Below, in pieces: positions 52,943 through 61,758 of a stretch of 64,000 nt of DNA. Source of the stretch: Pontibacter silvestris (GTDB taxonomy: Bacteria > Bacteroidota > Bacteroidia > Cytophagales > Hymenobacteraceae); assembly GCF_020907275.1 (NCBI RefSeq), contig NZ_JAJJWI010000021.1, forward strand, positions 23,037 through 87,036. Reading direction: 5' to 3'. A program made the position numbers and the translations under genes. The notes beneath the pieces were generated by a model, which was not told the origin of the DNA, searched no databases, and saw only the letters and a program-made list of their open reading frames with translations. Position 1 is the first letter of the stretch; every line of letters starts with the position of its first letter.

Positions 52943-53944
52943 ATGAAAGCAGTTTCTTTAGAAGATATAGGGCAACCTGTTAAAGTAATAGATAAGGACA
53001 AGCCATCCGCAGGTAAAGGAGAAGTGTTGGTACAAGTAAAAGCAGCCGCCCTTAACCACCGCGATGTCTGGATTCAGCATGGGCAATATGCTAGTATAAA
53101 AGTGCCTGCCATACCTGGTTCTGACGGAGCCGGTGTAGTGGCCGAGCTAGGGGAAGGAGTCGAAGAAAGCTGGTTAGGGAAAGAAGTAATCATAGATCCA
53201 TCCAGTGATTGGGGAGATAACCCACGGGCACAAGGTAAAGAATTCAACATATTAGGCATGCCTCAGGCAGGTACGTTTGCCGAATATGTTAAGGTACGTG
53301 CAGACCAACTGCATGAGAAGCCAGATCACCTGAGCTTTGAGGAGGCTGCTGCCATACCCTTAGGTGGCGTAACGGCATATCGTGCCCTGTTTACCCAGTG
53401 TCAGTTACAACAGGGAGAGCGGGTATTGGTTACAGGAGCAGGTGGTGGCGTGGCACAGTTTGCTGTGCAATTTGCTTTGGCTACTGGTGCCCAGGTGTGG
53501 GTGACCTCTGGTTCAGAAGAGAAAATAGAAAAAGCCAGAGATCTAGGGGCTAAAGGTGGTGTTAACTATAAAACCGAAAACTGGGCAAATGAGCTCAGGA
53601 ATAAAGCTGGTGGTTTCGATGTGATGATTGACTCAGCAGGAGGAGAGGGATTTGCGCAACTAATAAAGCTGGCGAATCCGGGGGGGCGTATTGGTATTTA
53701 TGGTCGTACGGCAGGTACTATTAGAGAGCTTAACCCCTCAGAAATTTTCTGGAAGCAGATTTCAATAATTGGCTCTACCATGGGTACGGCTATAGATTTT
53801 GCCAGCATGGTTAAATTTATCAATGAGAAGAAGATAAAGCCTATAGTTGATAAGGTGTTACCTCTAAAAGAAGCAGAACAGGCCTTTCGCCACATGGATG
53901 AAAGTAAGCAGTTTGGCAAGATAGTGCTAAAGGTAAGTGAGTAA
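52943..53944 (+). CDS. Zinc-type alcohol dehydrogenase-like / quinone oxidoreductase (MDR)
   Basis: 333 residues, medium-chain dehydrogenase/reductase. LNHRDVWIQHGQYASIKVPA and PGSDGAGVVAELGEGV near the start, EEAAAIPLGGVTAYRAL, the nucleotide-binding VTGAGGGVAQFAVQFALA near residue 162 and the C-terminal MDESKQFGKIVLKV. The structural zinc Cys residues are absent, so it is closer to the zinc-independent quinone-reductase group. Substrate unknown. Single gene with a strong terminator. Confidence 0.9.
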   Translation: MKAVSLEDIGQPVKVIDKDKPSAGKGEVLVQVKAAALNHRDVWIQHGQYASIKVPAIPGSDGAGVVAELGEGVEESWLGKEVIIDPSSDWGDNPRAQGKEFNILGMPQAGTFAEYVKVRADQLHEKPDHLSFEEAAAIPLGGVTAYRALFTQCQLQQGERVLVTGAGGGVAQFAVQFALATGAQVWVTSGSEEKIEKARDLGAKGGVNYKTENWANELRNKAGGFDVMIDSAGGEGFAQLIKLANPGGRIGIYGRTAGTIRELNPSEIFWKQISIIGSTMGTAIDFASMVKFINEKKIKPIVDKVLPLKEAEQAFRHMDESKQFGKIVLKVSE

Positions 53945-53974
53945 TAGGAGCTATGGCTGGTTAAGGAGTGAAAG

Positions 53975-54017
53975 TAAAGCGGGAGCCTGGTATGTTCAAA
54001 ACCAGGCTCCCGCTTTA
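53975..54017. terminator. 17-bp perfect bidirectional terminator
   Basis: Arms 53975-53991 and 54001-54017 around a nine-base loop, between the dehydrogenase (+) and the convergent DUF2007-type gene (-). Confidence 0.88.
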
Positions 54018-54027
54018 AATAAAGGTC

Positions 54028-54450
54028 TTATTCCTGCTTCCATTGAAAGCCACAGTTAAAGCACTTGTACTTGTTCTTACTGTTGGCAAAAGGTAAAAAG
54101 CTAAACAGTGAATTACTATGCTTCCCCTCTGAAATATTGTCTGAGCCACAGTTAAGGCATTTCTTTGCCTGTACGCTTTCTTCCTGGGTTTCCTCTTCTT
54201 CCGAGTCCTCAACAACAAAGAGGTTATTGCTTTCTTTAATATGCGTAAGAATGGCACGAGCTTCCTCTACATCTTGCTCTGGTACTTTAAGCTTTACGCC
54301 TCCTACTGCCACGGAGTAAAAGGGTTGCACCCCCACAATATGTTCATCACCTAAAAAGCAAAGGATACCTTCTGCCTCCAGGCGTCCTTTTATTATATGT
54401 GCTTCAGTAAGCTCATTAAAAGTCGCAATTGTTATAAGACGCTCTGCCAT
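54028..54450 (-). CDS. DUF2007-type protein with C-terminal zinc ribbon
   Basis: 140 residues. N-terminal ERLITIATFNELTEAHIIKG and GRLEAEGILCFLGDEHIVG with VGGVKLKVPEQDVEEARAIL match the small DUF2007 (putative signal-transducing) fold; after an acidic linker, a zinc ribbon CLNCGSDNIS and CFNCGFQWKQ closes the protein. Role unknown. Just upstream by 14 bases is the CDGSH gene in the same orientation, probably one operon. Confidence 0.87.
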   Translation of the reverse strand: MAERLITIATFNELTEAHIIKGRLEAEGILCFLGDEHIVGVQPFYSVAVGGVKLKVPEQDVEEARAILTHIKESNNLFVVEDSEEEETQEESVQAKKCLNCGSDNISEGKHSNSLFSFLPFANSKNKYKCFNCGFQWKQE

Positions 54451-54464
54451 AAAGCAATGCTATT

Positions 54465-54692
54465 TTATTTTTTGGGAGGAAGATCGAACGCAACGGCCTC
54501 ATGTTCCAGGTGCCCTTTATGTGCTCCGTCGCAGAAAGGCTTGTTTTTAGAGAGACCGCAACGACAAAGGGAAACTAATTCTCTGCCGCCTAAACCATAT
54601 GTGTTGCCGTTTTTGTCAACAATCTCGAAATCACCCTCTACACGTAGAGAGCCATTGTTATTTACAGTGATTTTAGTTTTAGCCATAGTCAT
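54465..54692 (-). CDS. CDGSH iron-sulfur domain protein
   Basis: 75 residues. The cluster motif CRCGLSKNKPFCDGAH (three Cys and one His) binds a redox-active [2Fe-2S] cluster. N-terminal beta strands GSLRVEGDFEIVDKNG precede it. Start may be either of two Met (MTMAKTK). Probably cotranscribed with the DUF2007 gene. Function in redox or cluster transfer is inferred from the family. Confidence 0.92.
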   Translation of the reverse strand: MTMAKTKITVNNNGSLRVEGDFEIVDKNGNTYGLGGRELVSLCRCGLSKNKPFCDGAHKGHLEHEAVAFDLPPKK

Positions 54693-54777
54693 CGGATAGT
54701 AGTTTTGAACAAATATACTGAAATTAAGGCTATCTACGAGTGGATTCTGATGGAGTCTGATAAAAGAGTACCAAACA

Positions 54778-54810
54778 AAACCGGCCCCGAATATTATCCG
54801 GAGCCGGTTT
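54778..54810. terminator. Hairpin terminator with interrupted stem
   Basis: aaaccggc (54778-54785) pairs with gccggttt (54803-54810); a further three pairs form inside after a mismatch. Located between the upstream end of the CDGSH gene and the 3' end of the lipoprotein gene, which it would terminate. Confidence 0.7.
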
Positions 54811-54835
54811 GCTGTATCTAAGCTTTAATATTAAA

Positions 54836-55654
54836 CTAGTTGCTGTACAAATAAGTGTATGTTTCACTTTTGCCATCAGCAGCTGTCGTAGTCTGGCTTA
54901 CAGGATAACCACGCTCATCATACATATAAGAAAAAGTATAATTATATGTTTTGTTAATACCATGTACTTCTACTGTAGAAGCAACTACATTATTAGGGCT
55001 AATGGCAGTACCCGGCTCTGAATAACTGTAGAGAGGATTAATGTTAGAGTCGTAGGTGTAGGTTGTTGTAGAGAAAAGCTTGGCTTCGTTGTTTGCATCC
55101 ATTACAAACTGTTGCTCTGTGCCATAGTTGCCGTTCGGAAGCGTCTCAAATGTAGTGTAAGACTTTAGCTTGGATTCTTCCTCTCCCTCTTTACTTTCCT
55201 CTACTTCATATACCGACTTCTGTTCCAGTTTATTATCAGCATTATATGCATAAGTAGCATAAGAACTATAAACTAGACTGCTGCCGTTATAGTAGCTTGA
55301 ATTACTCTTGGTAAGTAAGCCGCTTTCATTATAGGTATAGTCTTGTTCTGAGAGTAATGCATTGTTGCTGCCGGAGTAGGAGGAAGCTTTGGTGAGTTGT
55401 CCGTTAGAGTTATACTCAAACAAATCATAAGTCTCTACCTCTCCAGTCTCTTTGTTGTAGTGGTTAGATTGGCTTAGGAGATTGCCTTGGTAGTTGAAAG
55501 AAGTAACTTCTACAGAGTCTGCCATAATGTGGGAAATGGAGCCTTGCGTAAGTTCAGGTTGTGCTACTTCAAGATCATCATTCTTTTCGCAGGAGCTGAA
55601 TGCCACTACACTGAATGCAAGCATGGCATGCATTAGTCTGTTTTTCAAATTCAT
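54836..55654 (-). CDS. YD-repeat-like lipoprotein
   Basis: 272 residues from ATG 55654 (MNLKNRLMHAMLAFSVV); an upstream in-frame ATG is disfavoured because the lipobox FSSCEKN fits this start. The mature protein carries YD/RHS-like repeats: YDLFEYNSNGQLTKASS, YTYNESGLLTKSNS, YAYNADNKLEQKS, YTYDSNINPLYSY, YMYDERGYPVSQTT. A surface lipoprotein of unknown role, of a type frequent in Bacteroidota. A short Glu-rich insert lies in the middle. Confidence 0.8.
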   Translation of the reverse strand: MNLKNRLMHAMLAFSVVAFSSCEKNDDLEVAQPELTQGSISHIMADSVEVTSFNYQGNLLSQSNHYNKETGEVETYDLFEYNSNGQLTKASSYSGSNNALLSEQDYTYNESGLLTKSNSSYYNGSSLVYSSYATYAYNADNKLEQKSVYEVEESKEGEEESKLKSYTTFETLPNGNYGTEQQFVMDANNEAKLFSTTTYTYDSNINPLYSYSEPGTAISPNNVVASTVEVHGINKTYNYTFSYMYDERGYPVSQTTTAADGKSETYTYLYSN

Positions 55655-55846
55655 TGGGCTAAAAGTTGAATAGAATTGTACTTTAGGTTTTATTATTGCG
55701 TAATAGTTTAGCGAATAACGGAAAGAAAAGTAAAATAATTGCACTTATTCAGATAGCCTGCTTTAAACATTGGTGAACGTAAGGTATTTTTATGTGTATA
55801 GAAGTATAGAAAAAGTAGGGCAGAGTCAGAAAAGAGAAGGAGTAAT

Positions 55847-58285
55847 CTAATTCAGGCTTGCGCTTTGAGCAATGCTCAAAAGCTCGTCTCCGGCATCTAT
55901 ATTATGCCGAAGCTCTTTTTTATAATTAACAGAAACACGTAGTGCTTTCAGGCCTTGTACCCCTTGCATCTCCTCTAGCTCAAGGTGTTCAATTTCTTCT
56001 TTAATATAACCTTCTGACTGTAGAAACTCTACATAGCGCATATATTCTATCACCTCTTTTTGCTGTGTATACACTATAGCTATTTTCCCAGGCTGCGTCA
56101 GACGCTCTTCTGTACCCTTGATGAAAGCTTTATCAAGACGTTTTTTGATTATTTCGTAACGGATGTTGTTGGCTCCGTCTACATCAAACTTCTTCTCATC
56201 TAACCTGAAACGGATAGACAAAGAGTCGCTGTGAACTAATATGAGCTGCGTAATCTCAAGTGGTAGCTTTAGGTTTGCACGTAGCTTTTGAATACGGCGG
56301 GCTATTTCGCAACTGAGCATCAGTTGCCACAGGCGCATGTTCTTTAGGTAAATCATCTCAAAATTACCGTCGTTCAGTAAGGAGGCGCCAATGTATATGT
56401 TATATTCCAGCCCATCTGTCTTGTACTTCTCGAAATAGTGCGGAAATATCTGTTGTGCCTTTTCTTCCTCACGTTCCAGGAATGAGGATATAGTCTCGTT
56501 GATCAGGTAAACACTTTCTTCATAGTCTCTGCGCTTGTTGTAAACCATCTTGTAAGGGTTATTAATGGCAAAGCGATACGCCTGAATAGCAGGTAGTGTT
56601 GCCGGATCTTTGGAAGAGAAGTGCTTAAATAACGGTTCAATTTCATTCCGTAGAAACTCAAGCACATTCCCTTCGTCGTCAGAGGCTAGTTCATGCACGA
56701 TACTTTGGGAGTATTTATCAATCTTAAAAAGTAGTTCATCCAGAATAGAAAGCGACATGTTGTTTTTCGCAGCGAGCACCACTTCTTTTGCCAACACCAG
56801 TTGTTCCAATAAATCGCTTTGTATAGACTTATTGCGTTCTACTGCTGAGCTTCTGATATCTGAAGCCCCATACAAGGGATAAATATCTTTGAAAACAATA
56901 GGCTCTATTTCAGAGCTAACGTTTCGCTCTATTTTCTCCAGCAGGTTTATAGCTGCCTGAGTAAAGCGCCATTCCACAATGGGGTGAATGGCTGTATATT
57001 TTTCCTTGATGATGTTCTGAATACTGCTGCGCAACTCATCTAACCCGCGGTTCATGGCAAGTGCAAACAGCGGCAGTATATCCTTTAGTTTTATTGTTGT
57101 AAACGCATTCAGTTCACCTGGTATAGGTGAGGCGAGTTCCAGTAAACCAATGGTGCTGCCCTCGTACTCTAGCGGAGCAACAATCATATTGCGCATACCT
57201 GTTGCTAACAACTGCTTTTCTATAGGAGTTGGATTAGGGAACACCTGCAGATCTTCTATGACAATGGTATGCCCTTTTTTAATGACAGGTTCATAAATAG
57301 AGCCTTGTATGTCTTGTAGCTTGATGTCACAGTCCTGGGTCAGGATAAGGCCATTCCATATTTTCCGGGCATACGTGGTATCAAATTCCTGTAAAGCTGG
57401 GCAAGTAGCTAATCCAAGCCTGATGCCAGGGAGCTGAAACAAGACGCGCAGTTTTTGCTGAAGAGCTTGAAAGCCTTCTTTCGTACTTACAGAATCTCTA
57501 TCCAGCAGGCTATATCGTAGCGACGATATGGTTTCTTCATTGGTAACATCTGTAAAATCGTAGATAGAAAAGCCTGTAAATTCGAAGTTCTCTGGGGGTA
57601 GCTTTAGCATCCATAAGTCTAGGTCGTTATACCTGTTTATCAGAAAGTTTATTTCCTGAACACTAAGCTCTTTTAACTCTCCCCTGGCTTTTACCTCCAT
57701 AAACTTCAGATCAACATCAAGCTTATAGTGGCGCTCAAGCTCTGTAAACTTGTCTTTCATGGTAAATATGAAAGGCTCATCTACCATAAAGTTGGCGTTG
57801 TAGAACTTCTCCAGTATTAAGGTATAGGCAGAGAGCGTCAGGCGGAAAAGTAAGGTTTTATAGTCAACGTTTAGCTTATCAGCATAATCTTCACCAAGCA
57901 GATGCAGTTCCTGCAGGCGAGGCGTGGAATAGAAGCTATCGAAATGAAACGGTGCTACGGCAGCTTTTAGATCGTTTTCCCAAAGTGCGTTCGGGAAAAT
58001 GTCTTCCATTAATATATCTACAGTATCAATGTGTTCCTCAATAAGGTTTATATCAGTGATAGGTTCCAGCAAAGCAGGCGTTTTACGCAGCAGTTCGGAG
58101 AGCTGCTGAACTCTTGCTATATTGCAGCTTGGGTCTGTTTTTATTTTGTTTTCCCAATATTTAATAAGAGGCCTGAGGCTAACGGTTGTTTTAAACGGAA
58201 ATTTATCAGCACTCAGAATAATGCCATCATTGTTCGTGATAGAAACAACACTTTCATGAAAACTACTTCTGTGGTTACTACTCAT
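55847..58285 (-). CDS. Large GAF-domain protein of unknown role
   Basis: 812 residues, soluble, helix-rich. A GAF domain lies at about residues 290-420: LTQDCDIKLQDIQGSIYEPV, KGHTIVIEDLQVFPNPTP, MRNMIVAPLEYEGSTIGLLE. The long flanking parts, with LNVDYKTLLFRLTLSAYTLIL before and a beta-rich C-terminus (KIAIVYTQQKEVIEYMRYVE), match a Bacteroidota protein group of this length. No kinase or other catalytic motif was seen. Possibly a redox- or nucleotide-sensing scaffold. Monocistronic. Confidence 0.85.
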   Translation of the reverse strand: MSSNHRSSFHESVVSITNNDGIILSADKFPFKTTVSLRPLIKYWENKIKTDPSCNIARVQQLSELLRKTPALLEPITDINLIEEHIDTVDILMEDIFPNALWENDLKAAVAPFHFDSFYSTPRLQELHLLGEDYADKLNVDYKTLLFRLTLSAYTLILEKFYNANFMVDEPFIFTMKDKFTELERHYKLDVDLKFMEVKARGELKELSVQEINFLINRYNDLDLWMLKLPPENFEFTGFSIYDFTDVTNEETISSLRYSLLDRDSVSTKEGFQALQQKLRVLFQLPGIRLGLATCPALQEFDTTYARKIWNGLILTQDCDIKLQDIQGSIYEPVIKKGHTIVIEDLQVFPNPTPIEKQLLATGMRNMIVAPLEYEGSTIGLLELASPIPGELNAFTTIKLKDILPLFALAMNRGLDELRSSIQNIIKEKYTAIHPIVEWRFTQAAINLLEKIERNVSSEIEPIVFKDIYPLYGASDIRSSAVERNKSIQSDLLEQLVLAKEVVLAAKNNMSLSILDELLFKIDKYSQSIVHELASDDEGNVLEFLRNEIEPLFKHFSSKDPATLPAIQAYRFAINNPYKMVYNKRRDYEESVYLINETISSFLEREEEKAQQIFPHYFEKYKTDGLEYNIYIGASLLNDGNFEMIYLKNMRLWQLMLSCEIARRIQKLRANLKLPLEITQLILVHSDSLSIRFRLDEKKFDVDGANNIRYEIIKKRLDKAFIKGTEERLTQPGKIAIVYTQQKEVIEYMRYVEFLQSEGYIKEEIEHLELEEMQGVQGLKALRVSVNYKKELRHNIDAGDELLSIAQSASLN

Positions 58286-58559
58286 ACGAAGTTGTCTTTA
58301 GTATTTCTGATGCGCTTTAACGCTGAGTGCACGGGTAAAATTACCACCAAGCTCACGTGCTTGTTATGACTTATTAACGAAGGTTATTTGTAAAAGATAG
58401 TGCAATTTTTGTGTAATACAGTTTATGTTTTTGTAAAGCTTTGTTATAAGGCGTTTTAAGCGTAGCCAGAATGTTTGAAAAAGGATAATATAACTCTGGC
58501 ATAATATTTATAAGTTTGGATAAGTTGTAGTTAACATATTAACATCACGTATAGAGATT

Positions 58560-59156
58560 ATGAAAAAAATGAAAGGATGGATGCTGTTATTGTCATTTAT
58601 GGCAGTAGTTTTTGGTGCTAATGCACAAACACAGTCGCAGGTAGAGCAGGACTTAGCTAATTTACGCACCTGGATGCGTGAAAAGTCTAACATAGCAGAT
58701 AATAAAGTTCGTGAAGAATGGCCGAATGTAAAGCGTGAGTACAAGGAGCTAACAAGTAGCCTGGACCGGAATGCCAGTAAGCTTTCTGATAAGTCAAAGG
58801 AAGAGTACAAAGAACTAAAGAGTAAATATAACGAGTGGGAAGAGGAAAATGAAGCTGAAACAGTAGACCTGGACGGTCATAAACTGGAGCGGTGGGAGAA
58901 GGATATGACAGGTACTACCCAAATTTCCCGTATCAAATCAGCTAACCTACGCGATGCTTATATGTCGTTGATGGAGTACACACGGGAGTACCGCCGTAAC
59001 TGGACAGCTTTAGACTGGAAATATGCTGAGTTTGTATATGGGGAGTTGAATTCGAGAAAATCGCAGGTGATGGATAACCTGACGAATGGTGACAAAATTA
59101 AAATTGCAGCATTACAGGTAGAGTTTGAGGCCCTTCGTAAAACACACTCTAAATAG
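58560..59156 (+). CDS. Secreted coiled-coil hypothetical protein
   Basis: 198 residues. Signal peptide MLLLSFMAVVFGANAQ. The mature part is almost entirely helical, rich in Glu and Lys (KREYKELTSSLDRNASKLSD, KYNEWEEENEAET), with Trp at intervals. Periplasmic or surface protein of unknown function. A TAAGTTTG box matching the Bacteroidota -7 element lies at 58511-58518, about 40 bases upstream, but no good -33 element is seen. Terminator hairpin downstream. Confidence 0.8.
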   Translation: MKKMKGWMLLLSFMAVVFGANAQTQSQVEQDLANLRTWMREKSNIADNKVREEWPNVKREYKELTSSLDRNASKLSDKSKEEYKELKSKYNEWEEENEAETVDLDGHKLERWEKDMTGTTQISRIKSANLRDAYMSLMEYTREYRRNWTALDWKYAEFVYGELNSRKSQVMDNLTNGDKIKIAALQVEFEALRKTHSK

Positions 59157-59220
59157 TAAACAGTTAAAACTTATAATGCTTTTGCATAGTTTTAAAATGT
59201 TCTAAGTTTGATAAAAGTAT

Positions 59221-59258
59221 AAAGCTCCGGCTACTTCTAAGCAAGTAACTGGAGCTTT
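59221..59258. terminator. Two-part hairpin terminator
   Basis: aaagctcc/ggagcttt outer stem with an inner tactt/aagta stem. Lies 65 bases after the secreted hypothetical gene and next to the stop of the convergent small gene. Confidence 0.75.
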
Positions 59259-59263
59259 GTACT

Positions 59264-59452
59264 TTAGATGGCATTTGAACCTTTTGTGCCTCCTGATGGA
59301 TCTTCGTTCGGGTGTCTGCCTTGCGGCCCCTTTTTCTTTTGCTGATCGCTCAGGTGACGGTTTTGGCCGTTGTCTTTTTCCTGTCTGTTTTCAGCTTCTG
59401 GTCTGCTTAATTTGTCTTCTCCTTTATTATGTCCTTTTGTCATAGCTTTCAA
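59264..59452 (-). CDS. Small hydrophilic hypothetical protein
   Basis: 62 residues, extremely polar, rich in Gly, Lys, Gln, Asn and Asp (MTKGHNKGEDKLSRPEAENR), no hydrophobic segment; likely disordered. Similar to small stress-type hydrophilic proteins in the phylum. Start at the first Met or Met4. An opposite-strand frame of about the same length is Cys- and Leu-rich and less plausible. Moderate support only. Confidence 0.55.
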   Translation of the reverse strand: MKAMTKGHNKGEDKLSRPEAENRQEKDNGQNRHLSDQQKKKGPQGRHPNEDPSGGTKGSNAI

Positions 59453-59629
59453 TTGTTTAGTTCTTACATAAACTTACGAGGCGCAGAGGTAAGGGTTAAG
59501 GCTACTTTTTATGTATCAACATAGGTGTGTTGATAAGTGGTAACCATTTGTCTATAACTCGGGCAGGGCAATTGGCTAAAAAACTCTACTTTTGTACCCG
59601 GCTTTTACCAAAACCATTTATTAATTACC

Positions 59630-60244
59630 ATGCATATTGCAATAGTTGGCAACATAGGTGCCGGCAAAACTACTCTGGCCACTAAACTGGCCCAACATTT
59701 CAATTGGGATCTTTACCTGGAGGCTGTAGATAATAATCCTTACCTGAAAGATTTTTACGAGGATATGGAGCGATGGGCTTTTCACTTACAGGTGTTTTTT
59801 CTGAACAGCCGTTTTACCCAGGTGCAGCAGATACAAGCAGCTAAGCACGACGTAATTCAGGATCGCACCATTTACGAAGATGCTTTTATATTTGCTAAGA
59901 ACCTGCACCAGTCTGGTTTAATGAGCACCCGCGATTACGAAAATTACTTTTCTCTTTTTCAGTCTATGATCAGTATGGTGAAAGCACCGGACCTGATGAT
60001 TTACCTGAAGGCAGACCTGCCAAAGCTTATTGGGCAAATAGAAAAGCGAAACAGAGACTATGAAAGCAGCATCAGCATAAACTACCTTCGTAACTTAAAT
60101 GAGCATTATAACTCCTGGATGAGCAGCTACGACCAGGGTAAGCAACTGGTAATTGATGTGAATAACATGGACTTTGTAACAAACCCGGAGGATTTAGGGG
60201 CTATTATTGAGAAGATTCAACGAGAGTTATTTGGGTTGTTCTAG
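59630..60244 (+). CDS. Deoxynucleoside kinase (dNK family)
   Basis: 204 residues. P-loop GNIGAGKTT at residues 7-15, Glu31 in LYLEAVD, DRTIYEDAFIFAKN, and the Arg-rich LID QIEKRNRDYESSISINYL match deoxyadenosine/deoxycytidine-type kinases. Salvages deoxynucleosides to monophosphates in the cytoplasm. A TACTTTTG box at 59587-59594 resembles the -7 element. Strong terminator downstream. Confidence 0.94.
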   Translation: MHIAIVGNIGAGKTTLATKLAQHFNWDLYLEAVDNNPYLKDFYEDMERWAFHLQVFFLNSRFTQVQQIQAAKHDVIQDRTIYEDAFIFAKNLHQSGLMSTRDYENYFSLFQSMISMVKAPDLMIYLKADLPKLIGQIEKRNRDYESSISINYLRNLNEHYNSWMSSYDQGKQLVIDVNNMDFVTNPEDLGAIIEKIQRELFGLF

Positions 60245-60303
60245 TCTGAGGGTTAGTTGCTTTACTCTCTTATTCAACAAATACATGTTCTGAAATTCAG
60301 ATA

Positions 60304-60354
60304 CATTTAATAAAAAACCCTCCGGTTGAAACCCGGAGGGTTTTTTATTAAATG
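60304..60354. terminator. 22-bp perfect bidirectional terminator
   Basis: Arms 60304-60325 and 60333-60354 around a seven-base loop; GC-rich top (ccctccgg/ccggaggg) and A/T-run base. Between the deoxynucleoside kinase (+) and the convergent outer-membrane gene (-). Confidence 0.92.
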
Positions 60355-60364
60355 TGTTGGAGAC

Positions 60365-61222
60365 TTAAAATGCAACGCCTAAAGTAAAGCCTAAGCCTCT
60401 GATTCCTGCAAAGGGGGCATCCCCTTTTAGGTTTACTCCACGATCTGAAACAGTAGCTTCAAGACTAGCTTTGCCGTTCAAATGGTCATTTATAGATTCT
60501 ATTTCTTCTTTCAAGGCATCTTTATCCTCCGATGTCATAAGGCTTAAATCCGCGAGAACTGGCATGCTAACTTGCGTTTTACCATAATGGGCGCCAAGTA
60601 TGTACCAATCGAAAGTCACTCTTTTAGCAATTAACCATTGAGCACCGATCATTAGTCCGCCTCCGAACCCTTTTATAGTCCCATCAAAGGGAAGAGTATA
60701 GGTTTGGTCGTAAGCTTCATAATCGTAAAGGTATGCAGCTTTGGCATTCATGTAACGCCCGTACAGCGAGAGGTAAAAGCCACGTGCTCCAGGATGCTTC
60801 CCGGTATAAAACCTGACTTCACCAGTAAGGCTGTTGCTAGCTACAGTGGCTAAGTTCATGTACTCTATTGTTTCATCATCTTCATCCATAAACTTGTCTG
60901 TTACTTTTTCTACTAAAAAGACAGAGGCCACCTCAGTCTTAGGCATAAAACTGTAGCCGGCAACAAAGGTTATTTTTCGGGTAAGGGAGCGTTCATAGCT
61001 TAAGCTGTAGTTTTCTAGGGCCAGCGAAGAAAGGTTAATTTTAACAATGTTCTTTCTGAAAACATCTTTTTGGATCGTGTCCGGTAAAGCCGTCTCCTGA
61101 AACTCGGCTGACGCAGGTAAAGACTGTAAGGTGTCTGATGTTACTTCATCTGGGAAATAACTCGTTTGTGCAAAAGAATGCAATACTGATAAAAAGAAAA
61201 CAAGGGTAAAAAGTTTTTTCAT
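60365..61222 (-). CDS. Secreted DUF3575-like outer-membrane protein
   Basis: 285 residues. Signal peptide MKKLFTLVFFLSVLHSFAQ, then NIVKINLSSLALENYSLSYE, ERSLTRKITFVAGYSF, GFYLSLYGRYMNA, FGGGLMIGAQWLIAKRVTFD and a C-terminal GLGFTLGVAF beta-signal with terminal Phe. A small outer-membrane beta-barrel, similar to DUF3575-type proteins. Role unknown. An acidic insert with DEDDETIE lies in one loop. Confidence 0.82.
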   Translation of the reverse strand: MKKLFTLVFFLSVLHSFAQTSYFPDEVTSDTLQSLPASAEFQETALPDTIQKDVFRKNIVKINLSSLALENYSLSYERSLTRKITFVAGYSFMPKTEVASVFLVEKVTDKFMDEDDETIEYMNLATVASNSLTGEVRFYTGKHPGARGFYLSLYGRYMNAKAAYLYDYEAYDQTYTLPFDGTIKGFGGGLMIGAQWLIAKRVTFDWYILGAHYGKTQVSMPVLADLSLMTSEDKDALKEEIESINDHLNGKASLEATVSDRGVNLKGDAPFAGIRGLGFTLGVAF

Positions 61223-61758
61223 AAAGTATATTTTTAAATCAAAAATATACTTTGTTTAAGTATAGTAACAAGTTAATATGATTTATTTTTCAATATTATT
61301 TGATAAGTCATATATAATGATTATATACTGATATATAGCCTGTTAAGGTCGTGTGGATGGTGCTTTGTGTCTGCTCTTGTTATAGTAGTATAGGCTTTCG
61401 TGCAGCTGTTATATTTGTCCTTTTCTAATATTTAGAAGGCTGTTGAAGTAATATTTAGTTACCAATGTTGCTAGCTGCTGTTGTTCGTAGAATTCTAAAA
61501 TAAAAATAATGAGCAGGCACGTGAAGGATACCACTCCTGTGTGTTTGTCGAAACAACAAGCTAAATGAAGTACGATTATAAAATAACTCTGCCAATCTTA
61601 CCTGCCAAAACATGACAAAGTCACGACTCCATCCCTGGCATGTAGCTTTGGTATACCTACTGTTTGTAAAGCAGAGGTGCAAGGGAGGCATTGTAAGTTT
61701 CCTTTATCTCTTCCTCCTAATTCACTATCTTCAAGCTTAGAACAAACTTATCTATATT
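61223..61758. other. Intergenic region between divergent genes
   Basis: About 535 bases, AT-rich on the left. No gene supported; an open frame at 61455-61691 (-) shows no protein features. Promoters of both flanking genes should lie here. Confidence 0.45.

Noticed and set aside
61455..61691. 78-codon minus-strand frame
   Set aside because: No features and lies in the shared promoter region of two genes.
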